NCBI GenBank assembly: GCA_016873095.1
Contig: VGYC01000005.1
Location: 23,470 to 87,469 of the forward strand
DNA: 64,000 bases
From: Planctomycetota bacterium
GTDB taxonomy: Bacteria > Planctomycetota > Planctomycetia > Gemmatales > Gemmataceae
Direction of reading: 5' to 3'
Shown: positions 7,224 through 15,966 of the stretch, in pieces
Position numbering within the stretch: the stretch's first letter is position 1
Layout of the letters: the number at the start of each line of letters is the position of its first letter
Position numbers and translations under genes: made by a program
Notes under the pieces: generated by a model
Database searches by the model: none
The model's input: the letters and a program-made list of their open reading frames with translations, nothing else
What the model was told of the DNA's origin: nothing

Positions 7224-9491
7224 TTGCAGCAGGGCGAGGCGGTCGCCACTGCCATGGGCATGCCCATCGTCCGCTCCGGCAACTTCGCCGATGTCTACGA
7301 GGTCCGCTGTCCGTCCGGCCATGGCTACGCCGTCAAGTGCTTCACCCGCGAAGTCAAGGACCTGCAACAGCGCTACCTTGCCATCAGCGATCATCTGAAC
7401 CAGGTCGCGCTGCCTTTCACCGTTGATTTCCAGTACCAGGAGAAGGGCATCCTCATCAAGGGCGGCTGGTTCCCGATCCTGAAGATGCGCTGGGTCGAGG
7501 GACTGACGCTGAACCGCTTTGTGGACGAGCATGCGGACAAGCCACACATTCTCGAACAACTCGCGCAGATGTGGGTTAAGCTGGCGCACAAGCTTCGCAA
7601 GGCAAACATGGCCCATGCCGACCTGCAACACGGCAACGTGATTCTCGTCTCGGGAAAGACAGCCAGTTCGTTACGGTTGCGGCTGATCGATTACGACGGC
7701 ATGTTCGTGCCGGCGCTGGCGCACACGGCTTCCGGCGAGGTCGGCCATCCTAACTTCCAGCATCCCGAGCGCATCGCCCAGGGCATCTACAACGCCGAGG
7801 TGGATCGCTTCTCGCATCTGGTCATTTACACGGCGCTGCGTTGCCTGATGGCCGGCGGCAGGACGCTCTGGCAGAAATACGACAACAGCGAGACATTGCT
7901 ATTTCGCGAAGCCGACTTGAAATCGCCGGGCGCGTCCGCGGTTTTTCAGGAACTCTGGCAACACCGCGACGCGGTGACGCGCACGCTCGCCGGCCACTTG
8001 ATGCTTGCCTGCAGCGGCGGCCTTGCCAGCGTGCCGCTTCTGGACGACATTATCGTCAACGGCCACCCCGTGGAATTGACGTCTCAGCAGGCGCAGGCAG
8101 TCGCCAGCTTGCTGAACACGGGGAATGGCCACGCGGCCTCGCCACCACCGCCTCCCGATGTCTACACAGCCGCGCCCGCGGAAACGGCGCCGGTTCCGGC
8201 ACAAGCCCTCGCCTATGGCGTCAAGCCACCGGAAATCACGCCGGGGAGAGAACCCCTGGAATGGCTAACTTCGGCGCGCGAGGCAACCCGTGGCCATGCC
8301 GGGCGCACGGCGACCTCAGGCCGGCCGTCTCTGGCACAGCGGCAACAGCCGAATCGCGCCCGAACGCTGCAAATTGTCGGATTCACGACCCTGGGGCTGG
8401 TCTTGCTGGCGGTCGTCGTCGCGGTGGCGCTTCGCCCTTCGAGAGAACCCGACGAGCCCGTCGCGCACGCGCCGCCGCCGCCGATCGTAGTCCCGAAACC
8501 GCCCGACGTTCCTCCAGTCAGTTTTCCCGGCGGGCACCCTGGACTATCGGCCATCGCCATCTCGCCGGACGGGAAGACGGCGGCCACCGGCGGCGGCGGC
8601 TTCATCCGGACCTGGAATACCTCGAAACGGCTCAAGCTCCGGGAACTCAAGCTAACGCGCGACGGCACGCCGTATTCCGGTCGCGGCTGGCACTCGACCA
8701 ACCGCAATGTCGCCTTTCTCGCCTTCGGAACGGACGGCAGTGAGGTCCTGGCCGGCGCCGGCATGACCCTGCTGTTGCTCAGCCCGGACTCGACCTTTCT
8801 GCACCACAGCTTGCTTCCGGGCGGCGGTCAAATTGTGGGCGGAAGCTACTATGGTGACCCGGATGCTCCCAAGGACCGGCCCAAGCCATTTGTCTATGCC
8901 CATAGTTCCGGCAGTTTCATTCGCTGGAACTGGCAAGATACGGCGGAGGGCAAGGGCCAGGTTGCAGCGGAACTCATCAAAACAGCGTTCACGACTGATG
9001 GACACAAGGCCCTGTGTGTGGATAACGGCGGTGGATCACCGGGTGTGCATCTCTGGGACGTGAAGAACGGCATGCAACTCGAGAAGCCTCCATTATCGGG
9101 AGCGCATGTTGCGCTGACGAGCGATGGCAAGCTGGCCATGTCGAGTGCGGTTGGTTTGTCGCGAACTCTGTGTTTCTTGCCCCTGGATGAGACGTTGCCC
9201 GCTGGAACGCCACCGAGCGCGCCGCGCGTGCCTGTACCGGACGAGATCACGGGTATGGCACTATCAGCCAACGGCAACCACGCCATCGCCACGACTGCAG
9301 ACGGCAAGCTGCATCTATGGCATGTGCCCACGCGCCAGGAAGTCATGCGGATGGACATCGATCGACCCAAGACGAATTCCAGCCCGCGCTGGTGGCACAC
9401 GGTCGCGTTTGCGCCCGATGGCAAGCACATCCTGCTGGGGAGCGTGACCGGTGCGCTACAATGGATAACGTTGCCCAAGAATGCTCGGTGA
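7224..9491 (+). CDS. Protein kinase fused through a TM helix to a WD40-like propeller
   Basis: 755 residues counted from TTG 7224; the original start was probably ATG 7152, now separated by a TAG. The kinase core is divergent but has its key residues: glycine-rich SGNFADVYEV (18-27), Lys38 in YAVKCF, the catalytic loop HADLQHGN (Asp133, Asn138) and DYD (156-158) in place of DFG. A Pro-rich linker precedes one transmembrane helix (about 382-403). Residues from about 440 to the end are WD40-like repeats (SPDGKTAATGGGGFIRTWN, ATTADGKLHLWHV, APDGKHILLGS). The kinase is therefore cytoplasmic with an external sensor propeller. With the VWA and PP2C genes it completes a phosphorylation trio. If restart occurs at ATG 7254 the glycine loop is retained. 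Confidence 0.85.
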   Translation: MQQGEAVATAMGMPIVRSGNFADVYEVRCPSGHGYAVKCFTREVKDLQQRYLAISDHLNQVALPFTVDFQYQEKGILIKGGWFPILKMRWVEGLTLNRFVDEHADKPHILEQLAQMWVKLAHKLRKANMAHADLQHGNVILVSGKTASSLRLRLIDYDGMFVPALAHTASGEVGHPNFQHPERIAQGIYNAEVDRFSHLVIYTALRCLMAGGRTLWQKYDNSETLLFREADLKSPGASAVFQELWQHRDAVTRTLAGHLMLACSGGLASVPLLDDIIVNGHPVELTSQQAQAVASLLNTGNGHAASPPPPPDVYTAAPAETAPVPAQALAYGVKPPEITPGREPLEWLTSAREATRGHAGRTATSGRPSLAQRQQPNRARTLQIVGFTTLGLVLLAVVVAVALRPSREPDEPVAHAPPPPIVVPKPPDVPPVSFPGGHPGLSAIAISPDGKTAATGGGGFIRTWNTSKRLKLRELKLTRDGTPYSGRGWHSTNRNVAFLAFGTDGSEVLAGAGMTLLLLSPDSTFLHHSLLPGGGQIVGGSYYGDPDAPKDRPKPFVYAHSSGSFIRWNWQDTAEGKGQVAAELIKTAFTTDGHKALCVDNGGGSPGVHLWDVKNGMQLEKPPLSGAHVALTSDGKLAMSSAVGLSRTLCFLPLDETLPAGTPPSAPRVPVPDEITGMALSANGNHAIATTADGKLHLWHVPTRQEVMRMDIDRPKTNSSPRWWHTVAFAPDGKHILLGSVTGALQWITLPKNAR

Positions 9492-9524
9492 CTCGTTCTT
9501 CACGCCGGCCAGGAAAGGAACAGC

Positions 9525-11615
9525 ATGCGCCAGTGGTTGCGACCGGTCATGCCTTGTCTCGTGATTCTGCTCGGCGTGCGCGACGCTCACGGGCAATACA
9601 AGCACGCACAGCTGCCGCTGAAGCACTTGCCGCAGGACCACGCCTATCAGCGAGAATTGCGCAGCTACCTGATGTCGCTGCGAGAAAAAGACCTGATCGT
9701 GGAGCGCCGCGAGTTCAAGATCTCGACGCCGGTCGATCCCGAGGAGCAATTCCGCCTGTGGCTGCTGACGTTGAACACACCGCAGGTGGGCGCGGCCACG
9801 TTGCCGGCGTCCGCGTTTCTGCTGCATGCCATCGAAGGACACAAGGGACTGGCCATGCCGGCCATGCCCGCCGACTCGCAGATGCTGGCATGGCTGGCGA
9901 ACTGGGATCAGCCCGGCAATCCTCAGCGCGGCTCGCCGGCGCTCAAACGGCGTGCCCTGGTGCTGGCCATCGTGGACCTGGTGATGCTCGACTACTTGTA
10001 CGAACATGCTCCGCAGGGCGCCGATCGCGCCGATTTCCTCGGTGGCAACCTGATCTGGATCGGCTACTCCTGCATGGTTGGCCGAGACTTGCTGCCCGCC
10101 GCGACGCGCGCCGCCCTGGATACCGGACTGAAAAAGCACATGGACCGGCTCGCGAAGTGGGGTCCGCGAGGCGCCATGACCGACATGGACCTGTTCGCTC
10201 CTGTCGGCATGTGGTACGTCGCCAAGGCGCTCGGCACACCGGAAGCGAAACGCCTGGCGGAAAGCTATAGCAAGCGGCTGTTCACGGAGGAGCGCTTCTT
10301 CCACCCTGCCGGCTATTTCGTTGACGTTGGCTGCTTCGACACGTCGTATAACGGCATCAGCTTGTATTTCGCCACCTGGACGGCGCTGGCGAGCGAGTGG
10401 TCATTTGCCCGCGAGGCGGTGGACCGAGCGCATCGCTTGCGCGCTCATCTGTGCTTGCCGGACCCGGACGGTCAGCAATTCGGTCCAAGCCACATGAGTT
10501 CGCGGACCTCTGCCGACCCGCCGCGCGACCAGTGGAACTTTCCGCATCGTCCTTATGCCGCCGCCATGGTGACCGACGAGGCGTTGCCGCTGGCGCCACT
10601 GCCGTCGGCCGAAGCGTTGCGAGCCGCCCCGGGCCGCCTGAATGCCTACTTTGACGGCCTGTTTACCAAACCGCGGAAGTTGCAGCCATCGCCATGGATG
10701 GAAACTCACTGGAGCGGCTACCTCAACTTTCCGCACGAGCACTATCCGAAGGGACACTATGCCCGCCGGCTGCAACTCCAGAAGACGTCGGCGCCGCTGA
10801 CAACACCGCTGTATCAGCGCGACGAACGATTCCTGCGCGAGTTTGACAGAGCGTTCGTGATTGCGCGTCACGACGATTTCGCGGCCGTGATCCACACCGG
10901 TCCGGTGCGCGGCTGGCCCTACGGCTTCGGTGGCGGTCAGCTCTCCGCATTCTGGACGCCCGCCGGCGGAGCGTCGGTGCTCGGCCGACGCCGCGGCATG
11001 CAAGGCCCCGTTACCGATGCTCTCGAGGAGTGGCGAACATGGCCCACGCACGCTGTCAGCGGCATCACGATGGACGGCGAATTCCTGACGTCCAACGCGA
11101 TCAAGCAGCCACGCGTGCAGACCACCAAGAAAGGCATGGATGCCATCGTTCAGGTCGAAGGAGACATCCCGGCCAAAGACGCAAAGACCGCGCCTGCCTA
11201 CCAGCGCCGCTTCGCCATCAGCCGTGCCGGCGTGACCGTGACAACGACCCTCAAGACACGGGCGCCGGCGCAATTCAAGGAACTGCGCGAAACGTTGCCG
11301 CTGTTTCTACACGAGGAAGCCCAGGTAAAGAATGCCGGCGTCAAGATCGAATTCCAGGTGCAGGATCGCTGGATGCAAGCCGTTGCCAGGCCTGTGGCCG
11401 ACGTCAAGGCCGTTCGCGTCCAGCGCTTGAAAGGCGGGATGCTGCTGACATTCGACAGACCGCGCACCGTCGAGGTGTCCCCACGCAACTGGACCGATGG
11501 CTACCAGACACGCGCGACCTGCCGGACGCTGCTCGTTGGTTTGCTGCAGAGCGGACGCGGCGACGGCCAGAACTTCGGCATCGAGTACACACTGACGCCG
11601 CTCGGCAGGAAATAG
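9525..11615 (+). CDS. Large secreted protein of unknown function, lyase-like layout
   Basis: 696 residues with a signal peptide (1-23, ending near HGQ) and a strong AGGAAAGGAA Shine-Dalgarno. I do not recognise a named family with certainty. Residues 40-400 are helix-rich with many aromatic residues (for example the CFDTSYNGISLYFATWTALASEW region). Residues about 440-690 look beta-rich. That order, a helical barrel followed by a beta-sandwich, resembles heparinase/alginate-lyase type polysaccharide lyases, but no catalytic motif could be confirmed. It follows the kinase gene by 33 bp and may belong to that transcript, and it ends tail-to-tail with the isomerase gene. Confidence 0.6.
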   Translation: MRQWLRPVMPCLVILLGVRDAHGQYKHAQLPLKHLPQDHAYQRELRSYLMSLREKDLIVERREFKISTPVDPEEQFRLWLLTLNTPQVGAATLPASAFLLHAIEGHKGLAMPAMPADSQMLAWLANWDQPGNPQRGSPALKRRALVLAIVDLVMLDYLYEHAPQGADRADFLGGNLIWIGYSCMVGRDLLPAATRAALDTGLKKHMDRLAKWGPRGAMTDMDLFAPVGMWYVAKALGTPEAKRLAESYSKRLFTEERFFHPAGYFVDVGCFDTSYNGISLYFATWTALASEWSFAREAVDRAHRLRAHLCLPDPDGQQFGPSHMSSRTSADPPRDQWNFPHRPYAAAMVTDEALPLAPLPSAEALRAAPGRLNAYFDGLFTKPRKLQPSPWMETHWSGYLNFPHEHYPKGHYARRLQLQKTSAPLTTPLYQRDERFLREFDRAFVIARHDDFAAVIHTGPVRGWPYGFGGGQLSAFWTPAGGASVLGRRRGMQGPVTDALEEWRTWPTHAVSGITMDGEFLTSNAIKQPRVQTTKKGMDAIVQVEGDIPAKDAKTAPAYQRRFAISRAGVTVTTTLKTRAPAQFKELRETLPLFLHEEAQVKNAGVKIEFQVQDRWMQAVARPVADVKAVRVQRLKGGMLLTFDRPRTVEVSPRNWTDGYQTRATCRTLLVGLLQSGRGDGQNFGIEYTLTPLGRK

Positions 11616-11637
11616 GCGAGGAACTTGGTTCGGATGG

Positions 11638-12528
11638 TCAGCGCAGCCCGTGCTCGCGCATCCAGGCAACATACGTCCGGGCGTAATGATCAAGGTTGGC
11701 AAGCGCGCCGCCGCTGCGGATGGGGGAGCACATCTCGTACGTGGCAATGCCGTCGAAGCCCCCCGCCCGCAAGCCTTCAAAGAAGGCGGCGTAGTTGATG
11801 AAGCCTGTGCCGAAGGGAACCGCCCGGACCAAGTCGGGCGTCGCCGGTTCGTAGTTCACCAGGTCCGGACGATAGTGGAAGCGCGGCAGGCGAACGTAGT
11901 CGGCATTCGTGGTGATGATGGTGTGCGAGCCGGCGGTGCGTGCGGCCTCGAACAGGTCTTCGCCGCGCAGGGCCGGCGACCAGGCGTCGAAGCCAAGCTT
12001 GCAGTTTGGCCGATCCACGTCGTGCAGCAATTCCAGCAAGGCCGTCGTATGCACGCCGACGTCATGATGGTTCTGAACGGCGACCGTGATTCCGAAGGCA
12101 GCCGCGCGGTCGCAGATTTCACGAAGCGTCGCGGCAGTTTGCTTCCACACAGCCGATGGACCGATGCTGGGGGATTCGTATGCCGTGAACACGCGAACCA
12201 CGTGTGCGCCCAGTTGTGAGCCGATGCGACACAGCGATTCGACATAGGCGATCTGCATTTCCAGAAAGGGAACCTCGGCGGCGACACTGCCTCCAAAGTC
12301 GGTGTAGGCCGCGACGACAGCGCACTTCAGACCGGCCTCGTGCAACTCGCGCTGCAGGGCGGCAATTTGCTGGTCGTCAACGTCGAGGGGCGACAGGTGC
12401 GGTCGTTTGCCCGCCAGCATGACCGCGTCAAAGCCCAGTTCGCTGGCGCGCCGGACAAACTGCGGCAGGTCCAGCTTGGTCTGGCCCCACAGGCCGCCAT
12501 AACTGATGGAAAACAGGCTCAGCTGCAT
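11638..12528 (-). CDS. Sugar phosphate isomerase/epimerase (xylose isomerase-like TIM barrel)
   Basis: 296 residues, the standard size for the AP-endonuclease family 2 TIM barrels. Typical segments are SISYGGLWGQ at the start, FDAVMLAGKRPH, AAYTDFGG, VRVFTAYES, AVQNHHDVGVHTTALLELLHDV, CKLGFDAWSPALRGED and, near the C-terminus, FDGIATYEMCSPI. The Asn-His-His and Glu-rich positions are the usual metal ligands of this fold. It probably isomerises or epimerises a sugar or polyol derivative in the cytoplasm; the substrate is not predictable. It faces the secreted-protein gene across 22 bp and has no close co-directional partner. Confidence 0.82.
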   Translation of the reverse strand: MQLSLFSISYGGLWGQTKLDLPQFVRRASELGFDAVMLAGKRPHLSPLDVDDQQIAALQRELHEAGLKCAVVAAYTDFGGSVAAEVPFLEMQIAYVESLCRIGSQLGAHVVRVFTAYESPSIGPSAVWKQTAATLREICDRAAAFGITVAVQNHHDVGVHTTALLELLHDVDRPNCKLGFDAWSPALRGEDLFEAARTAGSHTIITTNADYVRLPRFHYRPDLVNYEPATPDLVRAVPFGTGFINYAAFFEGLRAGGFDGIATYEMCSPIRSGGALANLDHYARTYVAWMREHGLR

Positions 12529-12674
12529 GCGTATTACTCGACGCAGTCGTGGCTAGGAATCCAGCTTGATTGTAGCCGGCCGTCCGACGTTTCTCCAACG
12601 TTTTTCAACCAGAAGTGCCGCAGGGATCGCGGGTGTGGCTTGATTAAAGAAAATGAAGATTGAGACTTCTGGCG

Positions 12675-13049
12675 TCAGTTGCCTACCTTGGTGGGGACGA
12701 GCAACACGCGCGGAGGATTCCCGGGCACGACGCGGACGGCAAATAGCATGTCGCGGCCGGCGAAGAGGAGTGGAGGCCCCTGGTAAAGGACGCGGGTGGT
12801 CTGCCGGCCGTCGTAGATGGTTATGAAGCGGCGGCCTGGCTTGAGATTGATGTCCCAGCCTGTCTTGCCGGGAAAGACCAGCACGGGCAAGCCGCGGCGA
12901 ACCATGTTGTTTTCGACGGTCGAACCCTGGACGATGATGGGCATCTTGAGTTCGTTGACGAAGCCGATGCCCTCGGCGGCAGCGCGGCACGGCAACAGGA
13001 CGACGGTCGCTAAGCCAAGTACTATCAGGACTTTATGTTTAGCAATCAT
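12675..13049 (-). CDS. Small secreted protein of unknown function
   Basis: 124 residues starting at ATG 13049. The first 26 residues form a clean signal peptide (KHKVLIVLGLATVVLLPCRAAAEG). The mature region is short and beta-like: GFVNELKMPIIVQGSTVENNM, an RFITIYDGRQT stretch and ending MLFAVRVVPGNPPRVLLVPTKVGN. The frame remains open far upstream, but only this start is followed by a signal sequence. No family was recognised. The charge and length suggest a periplasmic or surface protein. Confidence 0.65.
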   Translation of the reverse strand: MIAKHKVLIVLGLATVVLLPCRAAAEGIGFVNELKMPIIVQGSTVENNMVRRGLPVLVFPGKTGWDINLKPGRRFITIYDGRQTTRVLYQGPPLLFAGRDMLFAVRVVPGNPPRVLLVPTKVGN

Positions 13050-13176
13050 CGGCCGCCTCGTTCCGGCAACCCGCACTTGCGTGGAGACTCTCATAGTCTG
13101 AACGAGGCCTGGTGACTTACTTGCGCGACGCAATGCGAATCGGGAGAGCCTCTGATCTTCGATGGGCGGCGGTTCC

Positions 13177-13374
13177 TCAATCGCCGCCGCCGGATTGACC
13201 CGTGAAGCGGATGATGCAATCGTGCGGCGTGGCCTGCAACAACCGCTGGATCCGCCGAGCCTCGCTATAGCTATAGCAAGTCGCCAGCGGCCTTTCCAGT
13301 AGCTCGGGGGCCTGGTCAAAGTTGGGCGCGGACCGCAGGAAAACCACGAAGAGTTCATCGTGCTCGGTAGCCAT
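13177..13374 (-). CDS. Small hypothetical cytoplasmic protein
   Basis: 65 residues with an ATG at 13374 and a G-rich (CCGGGGGTG) sequence just upstream. The sequence runs ATEHDELFVVFLRSAPNFD, then SYSEARRIQRLLQATPHDCIIRF and a Gly-rich tail. The middle looks helical and the outer parts beta-like. No family was recognised. It lies alone, with non-coding spacers of 127 and 222 bp on its sides. The conventional start and even composition make it more likely real than not. Confidence 0.5.
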   Translation of the reverse strand: MATEHDELFVVFLRSAPNFDQAPELLERPLATCYSYSEARRIQRLLQATPHDCIIRFTGQSGGGD

Positions 13375-13596
13375 GGCGCACCCCCGGTGACTTTAGACGA
13401 GAAACTGGGTTGTTTCGGAATCGAGACGCGAGAAACCACGCCCCTTGGATTGAGATTGAGAGTAACAAGTGCGCGGCGCGAGTGCAACCGAAAAACAAAT
13501 TTATTCGCGCGATCCTCACAATGACGGTTGACGTTGTGCCGATCGTGCGGCGACCGGCCGTACAGCTTATCCAGATTCCAGCGCGACTCGCGGCCG

Positions 13597-14127
13597 TCAG
13601 CGCCGCTTGCCGGCAATGATGTTGACGAGCGCCTCGCGTCCAGGCCGAATCGTCCGGCCGGCGGCTTCGAGGATGCGTTCCTCGGCGCTACCAGGCGGAG
13701 CCATGCCGGCAGCAAGAGGCTGGATGAGTTGCAGCGTGCGTTCGCCGGTCGAGCGCCATTCGGGTTCCTTGGCCGGGTTGCCGGCGGCGGCGCGGCGCGC
13801 GCCAATGAGGTTGTCGGCCACGCCGCGCGACAACACTGCCTGCAAGTAATCGCCCATTTGCAGCGCCCGCTTTTCATCGTCGTTGCCGGCGGACTGGCGG
13901 ATCTCGCGCACCAGTGTCTCGGCCACATTCTGGAATGACTCGGCGCACTGTATCGGCGCCGGCGCCAGCGAAAGCTGAACGCTCTGGTTGACGAGTTTCT
14001 CGACCAGTGCCAGATCGTGCTGAAACTGCCGCAGCCGGTCCTGAATCCTGGCAGCAGGCTCTTGCCCGCGCAGAAAGCTCCCGAGAGCGGCAAACAGGGC
14101 GACGATCAGAAGCAGCTTGGTCCTCAT
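13597..14127 (-). CDS. Secreted protein at the end of a sigma/anti-sigma operon
   Basis: 176 residues with a signal peptide (RTKLLLIVALFAALGSFLRGQ). The start is ATG 14127, which overlaps the TGA of the anti-sigma gene by 4 bp (ATGA), so translation is coupled. The mature part is almost entirely helical (RIQDRLRQFQHDLALVEKLVNQSVQL; ILEAAGRTIRPGREALVNII). No named domain was recognised. As the third gene after an ECF sigma factor and its membrane anti-sigma factor, it may be a periplasmic modulator of the anti-sigma factor or simply a regulon member. Confidence 0.72.
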   Translation of the reverse strand: MRTKLLLIVALFAALGSFLRGQEPAARIQDRLRQFQHDLALVEKLVNQSVQLSLAPAPIQCAESFQNVAETLVREIRQSAGNDDEKRALQMGDYLQAVLSRGVADNLIGARRAAAGNPAKEPEWRSTGERTLQLIQPLAAGMAPPGSAEERILEAAGRTIRPGREALVNIIAGKRR

Positions 14128-14966
14128 GGCGTTGCCTCCGTTATGAGGGCATTCAGCTGTTGCTGTCCGGCACGGGCAACAGCGGCGATGCGCAGCCACG
14201 GCTCGGCTTGCTCCGGCGGGGCAGCCCTGGCCAGCTTTTCTGCTTCCTTGCCCGCTTCCGCCAGCCGATTGCGAATCGGCCCCAGGGCACGGCGCCGATC
14301 GACAGGCAAGTCGCGTGCCCGCGGCACGATGCCGCCCTCGACTACCTTGCCATAGAGATCGGCGATCGCGTTCAGTTCCTTCGGCCCGGCCACAGGCGCG
14401 AGCGACCGGCCTTCGTCGTGCAGCAGCAGTGCCAGCGAGGCCAGCGATTCCAGCCGGGCTTCGGCGGTCAACGCCCTGGCGAGATCGAAATTCTTGGCAA
14501 GCAACCGGCCGGCCAGCGTGTCCGGCAGTTTCGACTTTTCCTTGTCGGGATGCGGGTTTTTCTCGACGAGATCCTGTTCAGGCCTGTTGTCGTCCAGGCG
14601 GGTCCGGGCGTTGTTCAGCAGGAGGCCAATCATGATCAGGATCCCGGCCGCGACCGCGCCCCCGGCCGCTACCATCACCCAGTTTCGCAGCGACATTCCT
14701 GCTCGCAGCGGTAGCGTGGCGGGCGGTGGCGCCGGCGGAAAGGCCATGTCGCTCGCCTCCAGCCCTTGCAACATGGCTTCCTGAAACTGCTGCTTCTTGC
14801 CGGAAGGAGGAATCGGTAAGCGCGGCACGCTTGTTTCGACCAGCGCCAGCTGCGCGCGCCAGCGCCGGCACTCCGAACACGCGGCAAGGTGCGCTTCCGC
14901 ATCGCCAGGAACCGGTTCGAATTCGGCCCGTTCAAGCAACGACTGTCGGCAGGTATCGCAGTTCAT
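14124..14966 (-). CDS. Membrane anti-sigma factor with zinc-finger (zf-HC2) domain
   Basis: 280 residues from ATG 14966; a GTG two codons upstream is an alternative. The cytoplasmic N-terminus has the ZAS/zf-HC2 pattern Cys3, Cys6, His26, Cys30, Cys33 (H-x3-C-x2-C). One transmembrane helix spans about 95-117 (NWVMVAAGGAVAAGILIMIGLLL). The extracytoplasmic part is a charged helical region ending near LITEATP. This is the layout of an ECF anti-sigma factor that holds its sigma partner at the membrane. It begins about 30 bp after the sigma gene and its stop overlaps the next start by 4 bp. Confidence 0.85.
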   Translation of the reverse strand: MNCDTCRQSLLERAEFEPVPGDAEAHLAACSECRRWRAQLALVETSVPRLPIPPSGKKQQFQEAMLQGLEASDMAFPPAPPPATLPLRAGMSLRNWVMVAAGGAVAAGILIMIGLLLNNARTRLDDNRPEQDLVEKNPHPDKEKSKLPDTLAGRLLAKNFDLARALTAEARLESLASLALLLHDEGRSLAPVAGPKELNAIADLYGKVVEGGIVPRARDLPVDRRRALGPIRNRLAEAGKEAEKLARAAPPEQAEPWLRIAAVARAGQQQLNALITEATP

Positions 14967-14996
14967 TGTCACAAGTTTCAGTCTGCAAGCGAAACA

Positions 14997-15593
14997 CTAC
15001 ATCAGGTACGGCGCCATCACTTCCATGACCTTCTTGCGGGCCTTGAAGACACGCCAGCGGGCGGTTTCTTCACTGATACCCTGCACGTCGGCGATCTCGC
15101 GGAAGGACAGGTCTTCCTCGACGCGGAGCAGGTAGGCGGCCCGATAATCTCGCGGCAACCGGCCGATGGCTCGGGCCAGGTGCTGGAAGGCCTCGCGGCT
15201 CATGGCCTGTTCCTCCGGGCCAGGCTCGGCAACGGCGACCTCTTCGGGAAAGGGCTGGCGAACCCGACGATTTGCCCGCCGCAGGTTGGCCAGCCCGTTG
15301 TGAGCGATGCGGAACAGCCACGCCTGAAAATTTGTGCCCGGCTGAAACGACGACAGCCCGCGGTAGGCCTTCATCAGAGCCTCCTGGGTCAGGTCCTCGG
15401 CGGTGTGGGCATCGTGTGTCAAATGATAGAGCCAGCGATACAGACGATCCCAATAGCGCTCCACCAGGGTGGCAAACGCTTGCCGTTCCCCCTGCCGGGC
15501 GCTCTGTATCAGGGCTTGCTCGTCAGCCACAGGCACGGTTCGAACCGCGGTGCTCACACTCGTAAAACACCCGATGGAAAAGTTCGTTGGCAC
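14997..15593 (-). CDS. ECF-type RNA polymerase sigma factor
   Basis: Up to 198 residues. Region 2 is at about 40-110 (FATLVERYWDRLYRWLYHLT, EDLTQEALMKAYRGL, NFQAWLFRIAHN). Region 4 is at about 140-195 (LPRDYRAAYLLRVEEDLSFREIADVQGISEETARWRVFKARKKV), including a helix-turn-helix. No ATG precedes region 2; GTG codons at 15593, 15557 and 15536 are the candidate starts, so the N-terminus is uncertain. It is the first gene of a three-gene operon with its anti-sigma factor. Such sigma factors usually drive their own promoter, which would lie in the 15594-15966 spacer. Confidence 0.9.
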   Translation of the reverse strand: MPTNFSIGCFTSVSTAVRTVPVADEQALIQSARQGERQAFATLVERYWDRLYRWLYHLTHDAHTAEDLTQEALMKAYRGLSSFQPGTNFQAWLFRIAHNGLANLRRANRRVRQPFPEEVAVAEPGPEEQAMSREAFQHLARAIGRLPRDYRAAYLLRVEEDLSFREIADVQGISEETARWRVFKARKKVMEVMAPYLM

Positions 15594-15966
15594 GGCTCCG
15601 CGAGTTTCGCGTCAGCCCCCAGGCCAGCGTGCGGCGACAACGCAGGCCACGGGCATCTAGCGAATGATTATACAGCAACGAATCGTTCCCAAGGCCGGCG
15701 TCGCAAGTCATTGCAGGGTCCATGATTGCACACGATCCTGGTAGGTTCTCGATTCCCTGGATGCGGCATTTTGGATTGCGTTGCGCTTGCGAGTTTTACA
15801 CACCCACGCGTCCCTTACCCGCTTCAACCAAGGCTTATTGAGAGTTACCGATCCTGCAACGCTCGATTCGTTGCCGGGGTACCAGAGGGGGGGGTAGAAA
15901 CGCAATCAATCTTCTTGCCCGGCGGCGGATCGGTGGTTATTGCATTCACCGATGCAAGGTGGCAAA
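15594..15966. other. Divergent regulatory spacer with a run of eight G
   Basis: The 373 bp between the ECF sigma gene (leftward) and the PSD1 gene (rightward) hold no convincing ORF. They must contain promoters for both. A homopolymer of eight G at 15887-15894 lies about 72 bp upstream of the PSD1 start. I saw no clear inverted repeat or ribosomal leader. Confidence 0.6.

Noticed and set aside
12675..14093. 472-residue minus-strand frame
   Set aside because: Only its last 124 residues (from ATG 13049) have a signal peptide and plausible composition; the rest is antisense or out-of-frame to other genes.
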